The position numbers and the translations under genes are program-made. This document shows, piece after piece, positions 17,787-28,509 of a DNA stretch of 45,142 nt (position 1 is the stretch's first letter; the number at the start of each line of letters is the position of its first letter). This DNA is from Bdellovibrionales bacterium (GTDB lineage: Bacteria > Bdellovibrionota > Bdellovibrionia > Bdellovibrionales > UBA1609). The notes under the pieces are model-generated. The model had not been told where the DNA came from and made no database searches. It saw only the letters and a program-made list of their open reading frames with translations. Location: positions 1-45,142 of the forward strand of contig JAKUPT010000019.1 in NCBI GenBank assembly GCA_022450595.1, written 5' to 3'.

Positions 17787-20700
17787 TGCATAAGCTCCTT
17801 TGCCTTATAACGAAAGGAAATTAAAAAAGAGTAAAGTATGGGAACAATTAGTAATGTAATCGATGTTCCAAAAATAAGTCCCCAGCCCATAGCAAGCATC
17901 ATATCTGCCAGCATGGCATCATACCCCCCAAGCCCGTATGCTGTAGGAAAGACTCCTGCCACTGTTGTGAGCGTGGTGAGAATCACTGGGCGGAGTCTTG
18001 TAATAGCAATTTTTGTAATGTCTTTAATATAAGTGTTTTTATCAAAGCTGTTTTTAAAATGATTTTCAAATTTATCAACCAGAACAATTGAGTCATTGAT
18101 CACCACCCCAAGCATTCCCAGTGTTCCAATCACTGCAAAAAATCCATAAGTATCAAACCCATGACTCCAAAAAGCTAAAACCACCCCCACAACACCAAAG
18201 GGGATAGCTGTGGCAATCACCAGCGGGGTTGTGAGTGAGCCAAATAAAAAAACCATTAAGACATAAATCAAAGTTAAAATTAAAGTGACCGATAAAGCAA
18301 AGTCACTTCCAGATTCCCTGGAGTCTTGAATTTCGCCTCTAAACTTTAAAACTGTTGTTGGACTTTGTTTAATGATTTTTGGAAAAATTTGTTCTTCTAA
18401 GTATTGTGCAATCTCTAGTGGAGTTTTCTTTGAGTCTTGTTTTAAATCAGCATAAATCATATTGGCCCGTTTGTAATTAACCCTAGAAATACTTATCGGT
18501 TTTTGCTCTTTATTGACCTTCACTAATTGACTGATGGGGACTAGGTAGCCCTCTGAGTTATTAGCTCTGAGTTGTAAGACCTTTGTAATATCATCTTTAT
18601 TGTCAACCTCACTGGTAAGCCTCACGTCGACCTCTTCTTCGCCGTTATTCACTCGGTAAAGAATTTGTCCTTGAATGTAAGCTCTCATGCTGGTTGCTAG
18701 GTTAGCTGGGTTTATTCCTAGTCTAATCGTTTCAGACAGGTCTAAATCAAGAGCGTATTCAGTTTTAACAAGAGGCCGTTCTATTTCAACATTCTCAAGG
18801 CTTTCAATTTTTTCAAGTTCTGCTTTAATGGCTTCAGACACCATTTGTCTTTTTTTGTCATTGTTTTCTCGAACCTCTAAGGCAATTGGGCTGCCACTGT
18901 CAGAGCTCCACCAGCTTTCCATAAAACGCACTTCTTTAAACTCTGGCATCTTCTTTGTTTCATGCTTCCAGTAGTCGATCATTTCATTAAAAGGGGCTTT
19001 TTGTTCAGAAGGAGGGAGGAGCTCAATTCTTAAATTGGCTTCATTTTCTCTAACTTGTCCACCTCGTCGACTTTCCCCCACGACAGTTCTAAAACCAACA
19101 ACTGAGTTAAACTTGTCATCTAAAAATAGTTTTTCAACCTTTTTAACAAGATCTGCCATTTCTGATCTTGAAGTTTTTTCAGGAGCTATGACCTTAACAG
19201 CAAATTCTTTAGACTCCTCTCTTGGAAACATAACAAAGTTTAACTTGCTATAAACAATCCAAGCTGAACTAAAAATAATAATTAAGAAAAAAATAAGACT
19301 CGATTTTCTGTAGACTAAAACTTTAGTTAACAAGCTTTTATATCTTTTCTCTAAAAGTCCTAATACCTGAGTTCTATAATTATTTATTTTACTGATAAAT
19401 TTAGATTTGTTTACTTTTTTAGACCCAGGCATTGGAGTGATCATGTGTGAGGGTAAAATTAAAAAGGACTCAATCAGGCTTGCGAAAAGCATTACAATTA
19501 CAACAAAGGGCATATATTTAATGAATAGTCCAAATCGTCCTGTAAAAAACAACAATGGTATAAAGGCCGCGCAGGTGGTTAAAATACTTGCAAGAATAGG
19601 CTTTATCACAGTGACGGTACCATGAGTGGCTGCCTCTAAATCTTTTTTCCCTTCCTTAAGGGATTGAGCAATACTGTCAGCGACAATAATAGCGTCATCC
19701 ACAACTATACCTAAAACAATAATAATAGCAGCAAGAGTGATATTGTTCACTGTGTACCCAGCTAAGAAACAGGCTATTAGTGTAAAGGCTAAAGCAAAGG
19801 GCAGCCCCATAGCCACCCAAAAGCCCGCCTGAAAATTTAAAAACAAAAATAAAATTATTAGAATAATTAAAAAACCAACAAGGCCATTGGTGGCAATGAT
19901 TGAAAGCCTGTTTCTTACATCATAGGATTCATCATCTAGAAGTTGAATGCGTATGTTAGAGCCTTCATGGGTTCTTCTAAAATCACTCACTAATTTAAAA
20001 ATAGCAGACCTTGCATCCAGTATTCCGTAACCTGAACTTTTTTGAGCATTAAATACAACGGCCTCATGACCTTGAATTTTTCGAATAGAGGTGGTTCGTT
20101 CAAAGCCTTCTTGGACTTTGGCAATTTGGTTTAAATAAATTTTTTGGCCCTGAAAGTTGTTTCTGATAACTGTATTTTCAAGGTCTTCTACATTGTCTAA
20201 ATATGAGGTTAGGGACACTTCTGACTCAGCCGGGTCTTCCATCACTCCGACAGGTGTGCGTATGTGTTGTTGTTTGATTCTGTCGGCCACTTCGGACATA
20301 GAGACTTCATAGTCTACGAGTTTTTGAGGGTTTACTTTAATTTGCAACTCTGGTTTTAAATAAGCTTTTTGTTCAACACCACTAATATGAGGAAGTGAAA
20401 TAAGTTGATTTTTAAAAGTCAGAGCATACTCTTGAAGCCGTTGTCGCGACTTTGTATCTAGGAGCTCAACTCCTTCTAAATAAAATGCAATATCAATAAT
20501 TGCTTTTTCTGAGCTGTTGTATTTGTCGTAAATAGGATCTTCTACTTCAAGAGGAAGCTCAGCTCTGTCCACAGCATCTTTGATTTCTTGGGCTTTCTCG
20601 GCAAAGTTTTTAATGTTTGGATCAACAGTGATACTAAAATTAGCAGAGCCAAATGTGGCGCTACTGTTGATTTCATATAAACCGGAAATACTTTTAAATT

Positions 20701-20980
20701 GTTCTTCAACAGGTTTTATAACAAAAAGTTCAATATCTTGGGCAGAGGCTCCTGGGTAGGGCAGGGTGACACGCATCCAATTTAATGCAAATTCAGGTCT
20801 TTCTTCTTTGCCAATTTCACCCCACATAGCTATGGCCAGTGCGATTAAGCCAAACAACATCACGTTTGCAATAAGGGGGCGAGAGGCAAAGTATTTAACC
20901 ACAGAATTCACAGGCGACTCCAAGTTTGTGGAAATATAATGAGTTAAATTAGCCCATATAAGTTTTAATTTTGCTAGCAA
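17783..20980 (-). CDS. RND (AcrB/MdtB-type) efflux transporter
   Basis: RVTLPYPGASAQDIELFVIKPVEEQF, GIVVDDAIIVADS, GTLGMLGVVINDSIVLVDK, 1065 aa. Confidence 0.95.
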   Translation of the reverse strand: MLAKLKLIWANLTHYISTNLESPVNSVVKYFASRPLIANVMLFGLIALAIAMWGEIGKEERPEFALNWMRVTLPYPGASAQDIELFVIKPVEEQFKSISGLYEINSSATFGSANFSITVDPNIKNFAEKAQEIKDAVDRAELPLEVEDPIYDKYNSSEKAIIDIAFYLEGVELLDTKSRQRLQEYALTFKNQLISLPHISGVEQKAYLKPELQIKVNPQKLVDYEVSMSEVADRIKQQHIRTPVGVMEDPAESEVSLTSYLDNVEDLENTVIRNNFQGQKIYLNQIAKVQEGFERTTSIRKIQGHEAVVFNAQKSSGYGILDARSAIFKLVSDFRRTHEGSNIRIQLLDDESYDVRNRLSIIATNGLVGFLIILIILFLFLNFQAGFWVAMGLPFALAFTLIACFLAGYTVNNITLAAIIIVLGIVVDDAIIVADSIAQSLKEGKKDLEAATHGTVTVIKPILASILTTCAAFIPLLFFTGRFGLFIKYMPFVVIVMLFASLIESFLILPSHMITPMPGSKKVNKSKFISKINNYRTQVLGLLEKRYKSLLTKVLVYRKSSLIFFLIIIFSSAWIVYSKLNFVMFPREESKEFAVKVIAPEKTSRSEMADLVKKVEKLFLDDKFNSVVGFRTVVGESRRGGQVRENEANLRIELLPPSEQKAPFNEMIDYWKHETKKMPEFKEVRFMESWWSSDSGSPIALEVRENNDKKRQMVSEAIKAELEKIESLENVEIERPLVKTEYALDLDLSETIRLGINPANLATSMRAYIQGQILYRVNNGEEEVDVRLTSEVDNKDDITKVLQLRANNSEGYLVPISQLVKVNKEQKPISISRVNYKRANMIYADLKQDSKKTPLEIAQYLEEQIFPKIIKQSPTTVLKFRGEIQDSRESGSDFALSVTLILTLIYVLMVFLFGSLTTPLVIATAIPFGVVGVVLAFWSHGFDTYGFFAVIGTLGMLGVVINDSIVLVDKFENHFKNSFDKNTYIKDITKIAITRLRPVILTTLTTVAGVFPTAYGLGGYDAMLADMMLAMGWGLIFGTSITLLIVPILYSFLISFRYKAKELMQ

Positions 20981-20998
20981 TGAGCCGTTGCAGCACTC

Positions 20999-21745
20999 TT
21001 ATTTAAATTTAAATAATTTTTTTAATTGAGTTCTAATATTTAAATACTGATATAGTAAATACAGCTTTAAGTAATCTATTTTTGATTTAAAAGCGCCTAA
21101 GATTAAAAGCACTCGATCATTGTTAGCAATGTCTAAGTCTAGTCTAAAATTTTCTCCAAGTTTTTTTATATAACTGTTTTGGATATCAACTTCTTTTTTG
21201 GTGAAATTGTGCTGAACACATTTTTTAATTAAAAATGGGTTTTGGGGGGGCACTAAGTGCTCTTTACCTATGTATTTAACTATTGAGGTGGCAACAGATT
21301 CATAGTCTTTATTATAGGAATTGTCTAACCTTGGAGTGATATAAAAGGGGAAGTGTTTTAAGTAAGAGTTGATTACAATAGGGTTAGCGGAAAGCCCCCA
21401 ATACAACATTTTGTGAGAACCATACTTTTTACGTGCTTCTTTAAAAGAGTGAAGAAAGGAGAGCAGTGTTATTTTAGTGCCATAACCCTTTCCCTGCGCC
21501 TCTTTACTAACTGCAAAAAGCACCATTTTGATTCCTATGGGAAATTTTTTATTTTCAACTTTGTGTATTTTCCAAGACCCCACAGCCTCAATTTTTTTCC
21601 CATTCATAATAAATAAATAAGTGTCAATATCTGGATGCCAAACTTCTAACACTTGTTCTGGCGACTCCCAGCTGGGCTCTAGCATTTTTAGAAGCTGTGT
21701 TTTTTGTTTTAGGCTGAGTTCTTTTGCTGGAACAACTTTGATCAT
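20999..21745 (-). CDS. GNAT-like acetyltransferase
   Basis: MIKVVPAKELSLKQKTQLL..., VLFAVSKEAQGKGYGTKITLLSFLHSF resembles GNAT motif A; start trimmed to ATG at 21745. Confidence 0.6.
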   Translation of the reverse strand: MIKVVPAKELSLKQKTQLLKMLEPSWESPEQVLEVWHPDIDTYLFIMNGKKIEAVGSWKIHKVENKKFPIGIKMVLFAVSKEAQGKGYGTKITLLSFLHSFKEARKKYGSHKMLYWGLSANPIVINSYLKHFPFYITPRLDNSYNKDYESVATSIVKYIGKEHLVPPQNPFLIKKCVQHNFTKKEVDIQNSYIKKLGENFRLDLDIANNDRVLLILGAFKSKIDYLKLYLLYQYLNIRTQLKKLFKFK

Positions 21746-21759
21746 CTTATATCCAAGAT

Positions 21760-23637
21760 TTATATATCTCTTTGAGTGTTTAAAAACTCGATGGTTCCCT
21801 GCATGACTTTTTTCCAACTTTCTTTTCTTGAAAGACCATGCCCTTCGTTTTTTAAAACCTCATATTCCACTGGGATGTTATATTTGTTCAATTGTTTTAC
21901 AAAGTTGTCCATCTCTGCCTTTACAGTTCGTATATCATTTTCCGCTTGGTAGATTTTTAATGGAATTTGGACTTTATCTGCAAAAAAGTAAGGGGATCGC
22001 TCTTTAAGTAATTTTTTATCTTTAATAGGGTCACCAACTTCTGTTTTAAATTCATTTTGCCAGGTGGGATCTTTAGGGATGGACTCCATAAAGGTGAAAA
22101 GATTTGCTAATGCAACAATGGCGACGGCGCCTTTGAACTCATTAGGATACTGGGTGATGGCTGATAGAGTGGAGTAGCCACCAAAACTTGCACCCACTAT
22201 AAAAATATTGTCAGAGTCTATATAGTTTAATTTTTCTAAAGCCTTCTTGCCATAAATTAAGTCCTTGATATGACCTCCGCCCCAGTCCTTATCATTTAGA
22301 GTTTCAAAGGTCTTTCCATATCCTGATGAGCCTCTAAAGTTTGGAGCAAATACAACATAACCGTTTTGCACCCAATACTGAAAAAATGGATGATAGACAT
22401 GGGCTTCATAACTGTCAGGTCCTCCGTGAGGCCAAAGAATAACGGGTCGTTTTATGTCAGAATTGACCCATTGTTTTTTTGCATAAATTATTCCGTGTAT
22501 TTTAAGTCCGTCAAAGCTTTTGTAATTGAAGTCATAGGAGTTTGCAAATTCACTGTTTTTGATGGAAGAAATATTTAAATCAAAGATTGGCTCTAATTTA
22601 GTATTTTGTTCATAGTCAAAAATATAAAATGTTCCAGGATTATTTGCTGACGATATTTTTACAATAGCTTTAGTTGAGTTAGAAACTTCAGAAAAGCTTC
22701 CAATAAGACTCTTTTCTGGGAAGTTGACATTGAGTTTTTTATTGTACACACCACTGTACATCTCAACATTAATTCGTCCCTTTTGACTTATTGTTTTAAA
22801 AGAAATATTTGACTCTGATCTGTAATCACAGCTGATGCTTTTATTCTTATCTGAAAATACCCAATTAATTTTAGATGGATTGTTTAAATTAACTTTTGCA
22901 CACCCCATAAAATCTTTGTTTTGGTTTGTGGAAATATAGAGTTCATTCTTAGTCGGGTGAAAAAAAGCAGGTTTGTATACCGTTGAGGCTTTTGAGAGTA
23001 TTTTGGTGGTTTTAAATGTTTTTAAATTGATCAGGTAAAGTCGAACCTCATTATTGCCTAAATAATCACTGACAGCAATGTACCTTCCACGAGGATCAAC
23101 AAGACCAGAGTAGATATTAATTTTTGATTGAGTTAAAAGTTTTAACTCTCCTGTTTTAAGGTTTAATCTGTAGGCTGTATACTGAGCTTTGTTTTGATGG
23201 TTTGAAGTTAAGTACATAAATTCTGGTTGATTTGAAAAGCCCATAGGCATTGCCTTAAATCCTGCTTTTCCAAAGATATGTTGAGTAGTTTTAGTTTCTG
23301 GATCAAAACTATAAATTTGATAGTTTTCATCTCCATTATCGTCCATTAAAAAATAGAAGTTTTTAAAGCTTCTGTCTCGAGTCAGATAATTTATATTTTG
23401 GCCAGCATCGTACTGAAGAGTAAACTTTTTGCTTTTATGGTTTAATTTGTAAAGTTTTGTGTACTTATCTTTTGGTTGCCGAATTAACAGTAATGACTCT
23501 GTTCCTTCATTAATGGGAAAGAGTTTACTTCTTGGAGTTAAGACTTTTTGAAATTCAGAAAAAGCAACATTTTGTTTTTTGTTAAAACTTTGGCAGCCCG
23601 TAACTAGTAAGAGTATGGGGAGAATAACTTTAATCAT
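21760..23637 (-). CDS. S9 prolyl oligopeptidase family peptidase, predicted lipoprotein
   Basis: Lipobox LLVTGC; PVILWPHGGPDSYEAH, FVVFAPNFRGSSGYG-type segment, IFIVGASFGGYS (catalytic Ser), NEGHGLSR (His). Confidence 0.9.
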   Translation of the reverse strand: MIKVILPILLLVTGCQSFNKKQNVAFSEFQKVLTPRSKLFPINEGTESLLLIRQPKDKYTKLYKLNHKSKKFTLQYDAGQNINYLTRDRSFKNFYFLMDDNGDENYQIYSFDPETKTTQHIFGKAGFKAMPMGFSNQPEFMYLTSNHQNKAQYTAYRLNLKTGELKLLTQSKINIYSGLVDPRGRYIAVSDYLGNNEVRLYLINLKTFKTTKILSKASTVYKPAFFHPTKNELYISTNQNKDFMGCAKVNLNNPSKINWVFSDKNKSISCDYRSESNISFKTISQKGRINVEMYSGVYNKKLNVNFPEKSLIGSFSEVSNSTKAIVKISSANNPGTFYIFDYEQNTKLEPIFDLNISSIKNSEFANSYDFNYKSFDGLKIHGIIYAKKQWVNSDIKRPVILWPHGGPDSYEAHVYHPFFQYWVQNGYVVFAPNFRGSSGYGKTFETLNDKDWGGGHIKDLIYGKKALEKLNYIDSDNIFIVGASFGGYSTLSAITQYPNEFKGAVAIVALANLFTFMESIPKDPTWQNEFKTEVGDPIKDKKLLKERSPYFFADKVQIPLKIYQAENDIRTVKAEMDNFVKQLNKYNIPVEYEVLKNEGHGLSRKESWKKVMQGTIEFLNTQRDI

Positions 23638-23938
23638 ATATAAGTCCTGTCTAGTTTTGTTGTTCTATAAGATTTGCTTACTAAATGCTCGCATTGATTA
23701 CAATCTGTTTGAGAAGTTAAACATGAATTATACAAAGGTTAATTGTTTCTTGGTTATTTTAAAATTGTATTTATTCATTGTGATGAAAATTTAAGCAAAA
23801 TGTTCGATTAGAGTAGAGAGTTTGCGCGTCATTTTTAAGTGTTAATAGGTTCTGCCAATGAAGGCTTAGTTTAAACCTATTTGATTGAAATAGAATATAA
23901 GCATACTATAAATCACTTTCATTTTAATAGGAGGATAT

Positions 23939-26182
23939 ATGTTTAAAATAAAGTTGCCAGCGGTTTTACTGCTGGGTGTTGCATTGTCGCAATTTGGCTG
24001 TGCCACATCAAACAATGATTCATCTAAAGAGTTTGCCAAAGGGCAAGCCAAGTCTGTTGAATTTTGGTGGCCAGAAAGACTTGATCTTAAACCACTTCGC
24101 CAGCACGCCAAAGAGTCGAATCCTTATGGCGAAAGCTACAATTACGAAAAGGAGTTTAAAAAATTAAATCTAGAAGCTGTTAAAAAAGACATTAAAAAAG
24201 TATTAACCACTTCTCAAGATTGGTGGCCTGCTGATTATGGGCATTACGGACCATTTTTTATTCGTATGGCTTGGCACAGTGCTGGGACGTACCGAGTGGC
24301 TGATGGTCGCGGTGGTGCCGGTGGTGGTCAACAAAGGTTTGAACCACTTAATAGCTGGCCTGATAACGTCAGTTTGGATAAAGCAAGGCGTCTTCTTTGG
24401 CCCATTAAACAAAAATATGGACGTCAAATCACTTGGGCCGATTTAATGGTACTAACAGGCAATGTAGCCATGGAGTCTATGGGTTTTGAAACCTACGGAT
24501 TTGCTGGTGGTCGTTTAGATGACTGGGAAGCTGATCTTGTTTACTGGGGCCCAGAGAAAAAAATGCTTGAAGATAAGCGCTACAAAAAAGGCCGCAAACT
24601 TGAAAAACCACTTGCCGCTGTTCAAATGGGTTTAATTTATGTGAACCCAGAAGGACCTAACGGCAAACCGGATCCGCTTCTTGCTGCAAAAGACATACGA
24701 GAAACCTTTGGCCGTATGGCAATGAACGACGAAGAAACAGTTGCCTTAATTGCGGGAGGTCACACGTTTGGAAAAGCTCACGGAGCACATAAGCCCGATG
24801 AGTGTTTAGAGGCAGAACCCTCAGCTGCCAGCCTTGAAGAGCAAGGACTTGGTTGGAAAAATAAATGTGGTAAAGGTCACTCTGAAGACACCATCACTAG
24901 TGGATTAGAGGGGGCATGGACTACAAGTCCTGCGCAATGGACTCACCAGTATTTAACTAACCTGTTTAACTTTGAGTGGAAGCAAACAAAAAGCCCTGCT
25001 GGTGCTGTTCAGTGGATTCCTACAGAGGAAAGTGCTAAGAACATGGTGCCTGACGCTCACGTAAAGGGCAAAAGGCATGCTCCTATTATGTTCACTACAG
25101 ACCTTTCATTAAAATTTGATCCTGAGTATAAAAAAATCTCTAAGCGTTTTCTTGAAAACCCAAAAGAGTTTGAAAAAGCCTTTGCAAAAGCTTGGTTTAA
25201 ACTCACTCACAGAGACATGGGCCCACGCTCGCGCTACATTGGAAAAAACATTCCAAAAGAAGCTCTAGCTTGGCAAGACCCTGTTCCTGCAGTTGACCAT
25301 CGACTGATCAACCGAGGTGAGATTAACCAGTTAAAGCGTAAGATTTTAAACTCTGGTCTTAGCTCGTCTGAGTTAGTGAAAGCTGCTTGGGCTTCAGCTG
25401 CTTCTTACAGAGGTACTGATATGCGTGGTGGTGCTAATGGAGCCCGTGTAAGATTAGCTCCGCAGAAAAACTGGGAAGTGAACAACCCAGAAGAGCTATC
25501 TAAAACACTGGCTAAACTTGAAGACATTCAAAAAAGCTTCAACAAAGCCTTACCAAGAGGAAAAAGAGTCTCACTTGCCGATGTGATCGTTCTTGGTGGA
25601 AGCGCTGCTGTTGAACAGGCCGCTCGTAAAGCTGGTGTTAGAGTCAGTGTGGATTTCAAGCCAGGCAGAACAGATGCCACTCAAGAGCAAACAGATGTTG
25701 AGTCTTTTAAGGTCTTAGAGCCAAAAGCTGATGGTTTTAGAAACTACTATGTTAAAGAGGCAAATTACATGTCTCCGGCTGAAAAGCTTGTAGACAGAGC
25801 AAACCTTTTAACTCTAACAGTTCCTGAAATGACAGTTCTTGTTGGTGGAATGCGCACATTAGATGCAAACACTGCTGGAGTTAAGCACGGTGTTTTCACT
25901 GATAAGCCAGGTGTTTTAAGCAATGACTTTTTTGTAAACCTTCTTGATATGTCCACAAAATGGAGAAAGTCTTCAACCACTCCAGGTCTATATGAAGGTG
26001 TCGATAGAAAGTCAGGCGAGCTTAAGTGGACAGCCACACCAGTAGACCTGATCTTTGGTTCTCACTCTGAACTTAGAGCTGTGGCTGAAGTTTATGCGGC
26101 AAAAGACGGCAAGCAAAAGTTTGTTAAAGACTTTGCGGACGCATGGGCGAAGGTGATGCAATTAGATCGTTTTGACATTTAA
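23939..26182 (+). CDS. katG: Catalase-peroxidase with an N-terminal export/lipoprotein signal
   Basis: [56 protein letters not shown]; leader [30 protein letters not shown]. Confidence 0.97.
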   Translation: MFKIKLPAVLLLGVALSQFGCATSNNDSSKEFAKGQAKSVEFWWPERLDLKPLRQHAKESNPYGESYNYEKEFKKLNLEAVKKDIKKVLTTSQDWWPADYGHYGPFFIRMAWHSAGTYRVADGRGGAGGGQQRFEPLNSWPDNVSLDKARRLLWPIKQKYGRQITWADLMVLTGNVAMESMGFETYGFAGGRLDDWEADLVYWGPEKKMLEDKRYKKGRKLEKPLAAVQMGLIYVNPEGPNGKPDPLLAAKDIRETFGRMAMNDEETVALIAGGHTFGKAHGAHKPDECLEAEPSAASLEEQGLGWKNKCGKGHSEDTITSGLEGAWTTSPAQWTHQYLTNLFNFEWKQTKSPAGAVQWIPTEESAKNMVPDAHVKGKRHAPIMFTTDLSLKFDPEYKKISKRFLENPKEFEKAFAKAWFKLTHRDMGPRSRYIGKNIPKEALAWQDPVPAVDHRLINRGEINQLKRKILNSGLSSSELVKAAWASAASYRGTDMRGGANGARVRLAPQKNWEVNNPEELSKTLAKLEDIQKSFNKALPRGKRVSLADVIVLGGSAAVEQAARKAGVRVSVDFKPGRTDATQEQTDVESFKVLEPKADGFRNYYVKEANYMSPAEKLVDRANLLTLTVPEMTVLVGGMRTLDANTAGVKHGVFTDKPGVLSNDFFVNLLDMSTKWRKSSTTPGLYEGVDRKSGELKWTATPVDLIFGSHSELRAVAEVYAAKDGKQKFVKDFADAWAKVMQLDRFDI

Positions 26183-26198
26183 TCATTAATGCTTGAGT

Positions 26199-26235
26199 AA
26201 AAAAAGCCGCTTCAGAGTTGAAGTGGCTTTTTTTT
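26199..26235. terminator. Bidirectional intrinsic terminator between convergent katG and the BLUF gene
   Basis: AAAAAAAGCCGCTTCAGAGTTGAAGTGGCTTTTTTTT. Confidence 0.85.
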
Positions 26236-26653
26236 ATTCACTTTCAATATTTTGACTTATTTCTTTTAGTAACATCACCGAACTTTTTTGGTGTAAGTGA
26301 TAGGGATTAAACTTTTTATGGTTTGAGTATTTAAGTAAAATCTCGTCATTGATATCAGTTGAGGTGTGATATCCTAAATTCCAATGAGTGAACTCTCTAT
26401 ATTCAATTTCTTCAAAGCCTAATAGCTGAACTTGATTATGTCTTAAGTCGTTGACGATATTATTATACAGTTTGTTCACTTCTTCAGCACTGCCTTCAAC
26501 GGTCTGTAAAAAGTATTTGTCGTCGTAAAGTAAGTAACCCGTAATGCCTTTTTCCAAGTTATTTTCTCTGGATTGTGAAATTATTTTTTTTAAGTCTTTT
26601 TGTGTAAAGTCCTCTGTGACTAAGCTGGCGTAAGTAAGTCTTACAAGCCTCAT
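26234..26653 (-). CDS. BLUF-domain blue-light photoreceptor
   Basis: LVRLTYASLVTEDFTQKDLKKIISQSRENNLEKGITGYLLYDDKYFLQTVEGS; BLUF Tyr, Asn and Gln positions retained. Confidence 0.9.
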   Translation of the reverse strand: MRLVRLTYASLVTEDFTQKDLKKIISQSRENNLEKGITGYLLYDDKYFLQTVEGSAEEVNKLYNNIVNDLRHNQVQLLGFEEIEYREFTHWNLGYHTSTDINDEILLKYSNHKKFNPYHLHQKSSVMLLKEISQNIESE

Positions 26654-26747
26654 ATATACTCTCCTTTATGTTTAAAGTTAAAGTATACAAGGCTAGGAGA
26701 CTTATGCTTTGATCATTTGTTAAGAAAATGAGTAGTTTTTTAAAAAT

Positions 26748-27137
26748 TTATGAATTGCTCTTTTGTTCAATCACACAGGTGTATTGATCTACCATAACAC
26801 TGTTAGAATCGATTTCAGTGTATTTGTACTCCATAAACTCATTGTTTAAGCTCACACAGATTTCAATCTCTTTATTTTCCTCACCATTGACCTGAAAGCC
26901 AACATACCTTTTATGCTCTCCAGGGCAATTAACATCAGGTGTTGATCTGTAAGCAGGCAGTAATGAGTAAATCACATTATTGTTTTTTGCATAATCGCCA
27001 TCTGCACTCAACTCTACAGTCAATGAGCATTGCTTGTTTGAGTCTTTTGTCGTGCCAACAAAGCGACCACTTTCATATTGAGCCGCAAAAGCTGAAGTTG
27101 AAATCATTAAAAGTGAACTTATAATTAATTTTTTCAT
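26748..27137 (-). CDS. Small secreted protein of unknown function
   Basis: Clear signal peptide MKKLIISSLLMISTSAFA; 129 aa. Confidence 0.65.
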   Translation of the reverse strand: MKKLIISSLLMISTSAFAAQYESGRFVGTTKDSNKQCSLTVELSADGDYAKNNNVIYSLLPAYRSTPDVNCPGEHKRYVGFQVNGEENKEIEICVSLNNEFMEYKYTEIDSNSVMVDQYTCVIEQKSNS

Positions 27138-27312
27138 CTGATAGCTCCTAATTCTTTAAAAGTGAGTTTTAACATTATTTTAGAAGAAAATAGGTTTAAA
27201 TAGCTGCTGGGTGAAAACATTTCCTATTTGTTGATAAAATAGCTTTGAAATACTTACCACCTTTAAAGACAGGGTGTGGCTTCAGTGTCAATCATTAGAG
27301 TCGGCACTTTGT

Positions 27313-28215
27313 TTAATGGTTTGTGAAGGTTTCTTGTAGAGGCTGTTTTAAGTTCATGCCGCCTTTGATGCCAAAATCCAGAGTGCGTATAGGAAAGGGG
27401 ATAGTGATTCCGTTTTGATCAAAAGCCTCTTTAATGCGAATGATGGCATCATGCTGACATCGGTAGTAATGATTTTCGCCAGGGTAGATGATCCAGATAA
27501 AAACAGTAAAGTTAATAGAGCTATCTCCAAAACCCTGATAGTAAAATTCAATGGGCTTATGCATGGCGCGCCCAATAACGTCTTCTAAAGCCTCTTTAAC
27601 AACATGCTCTACTTTTCTTAGGTCTTCAGCATAAGAGATTCCAACATCAATTTGAATACGTCTTGTAGTTGTAAGAGTATAATTTGTAAATGGTTTGGTG
27701 AACATGTCTTTGTTGGGGATTAAGACTTCGACATCATCAAGCTCAGTGATACTGGTAGCTCTAAGATCAATGTTGGTCACCTCTCCAAAGTAGTTATCAA
27801 CTTTGATCATATCTCCCACTTTATAGGGCTTTCGAAAAGCTATAAATATACCGGCAATAAAATTTGAAGCGATTTCTTGAAAGGCAAAACCAATAGCTAT
27901 ACCAATAACCCCAGCACCGGCAAGGAGGGAAGTAACAGTTTTATCTAAATTTAATATACCAAGAGTGACAAAGGTGCCAACAGCCAATGTGACAAGGTAG
28001 ATGATACCCACCATAAGGTTGTTGACAGACACATTGTCTGAAAATCGCGGGATTGTCTTTTTGGCAATGCTTTTAGAAAGTTTAGCAATATAAAGAAATA
28101 AAATGAAAACAACGATAGCCAAGAAAACACTCGGCAATACATCAATGGTTTTGTCGTACCATTTAGAAAACATCTGTTCAAAAAGGTTGAGTGATTTCTC
28201 TAGTTCTACATCCAT
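27313..28215 (-). CDS. MscS family mechanosensitive channel
   Basis: GAGVIGIAIGFAFQEIASNFIAGIFIAFRKPYKVGDMIKVDNYFGEVTNIDLRATSI, LIPNKDMFTKPFTNY. Confidence 0.95.
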   Translation of the reverse strand: MDVELEKSLNLFEQMFSKWYDKTIDVLPSVFLAIVVFILFLYIAKLSKSIAKKTIPRFSDNVSVNNLMVGIIYLVTLAVGTFVTLGILNLDKTVTSLLAGAGVIGIAIGFAFQEIASNFIAGIFIAFRKPYKVGDMIKVDNYFGEVTNIDLRATSITELDDVEVLIPNKDMFTKPFTNYTLTTTRRIQIDVGISYAEDLRKVEHVVKEALEDVIGRAMHKPIEFYYQGFGDSSINFTVFIWIIYPGENHYYRCQHDAIIRIKEAFDQNGITIPFPIRTLDFGIKGGMNLKQPLQETFTNH

Positions 28216-28320
28216 TGATATATCGTAGGTGTTAAATCAAGTTCGAGCAAACCTTCTAACTCACCGACGCCACACAGTAATTAGGTAAGTGGTGTCCCAC
28301 ACACTAAACTGGTCGAAACA

Positions 28321-28509
28321 ATGGTGGTTATCGAAGAGTATCCCATTCGTTGGAGAAGCCCCCTCGTCGATCTCGAAAAACTGGTGTATTTACGAGATGT
28401 GGAAGGATGGAGCTTTGAAAAGCTCGCAAAATGGACCGAGAGAAACCCAATCACTCTCAGGTTGCTTTATAAGAAGTACTATGAGGAGCAGAGAAAGTGG
28501 AAATTATGA
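28321..28509 (+). CDS. Small helix-turn-helix protein (62 aa)
   Basis: YLRDVEGWSFEKLAKWTERNPITLRLLYKKYY reads as an HTH; no strong RBS. Confidence 0.5.
   Translation: MVVIEEYPIRWRSPLVDLEKLVYLRDVEGWSFEKLAKWTERNPITLRLLYKKYYEEQRKWKL

Noticed and set aside
23866-24446. Overlapping short ORFs at the katG start
   Set aside because: The katG frame is unambiguous; the others are shadow ORFs.
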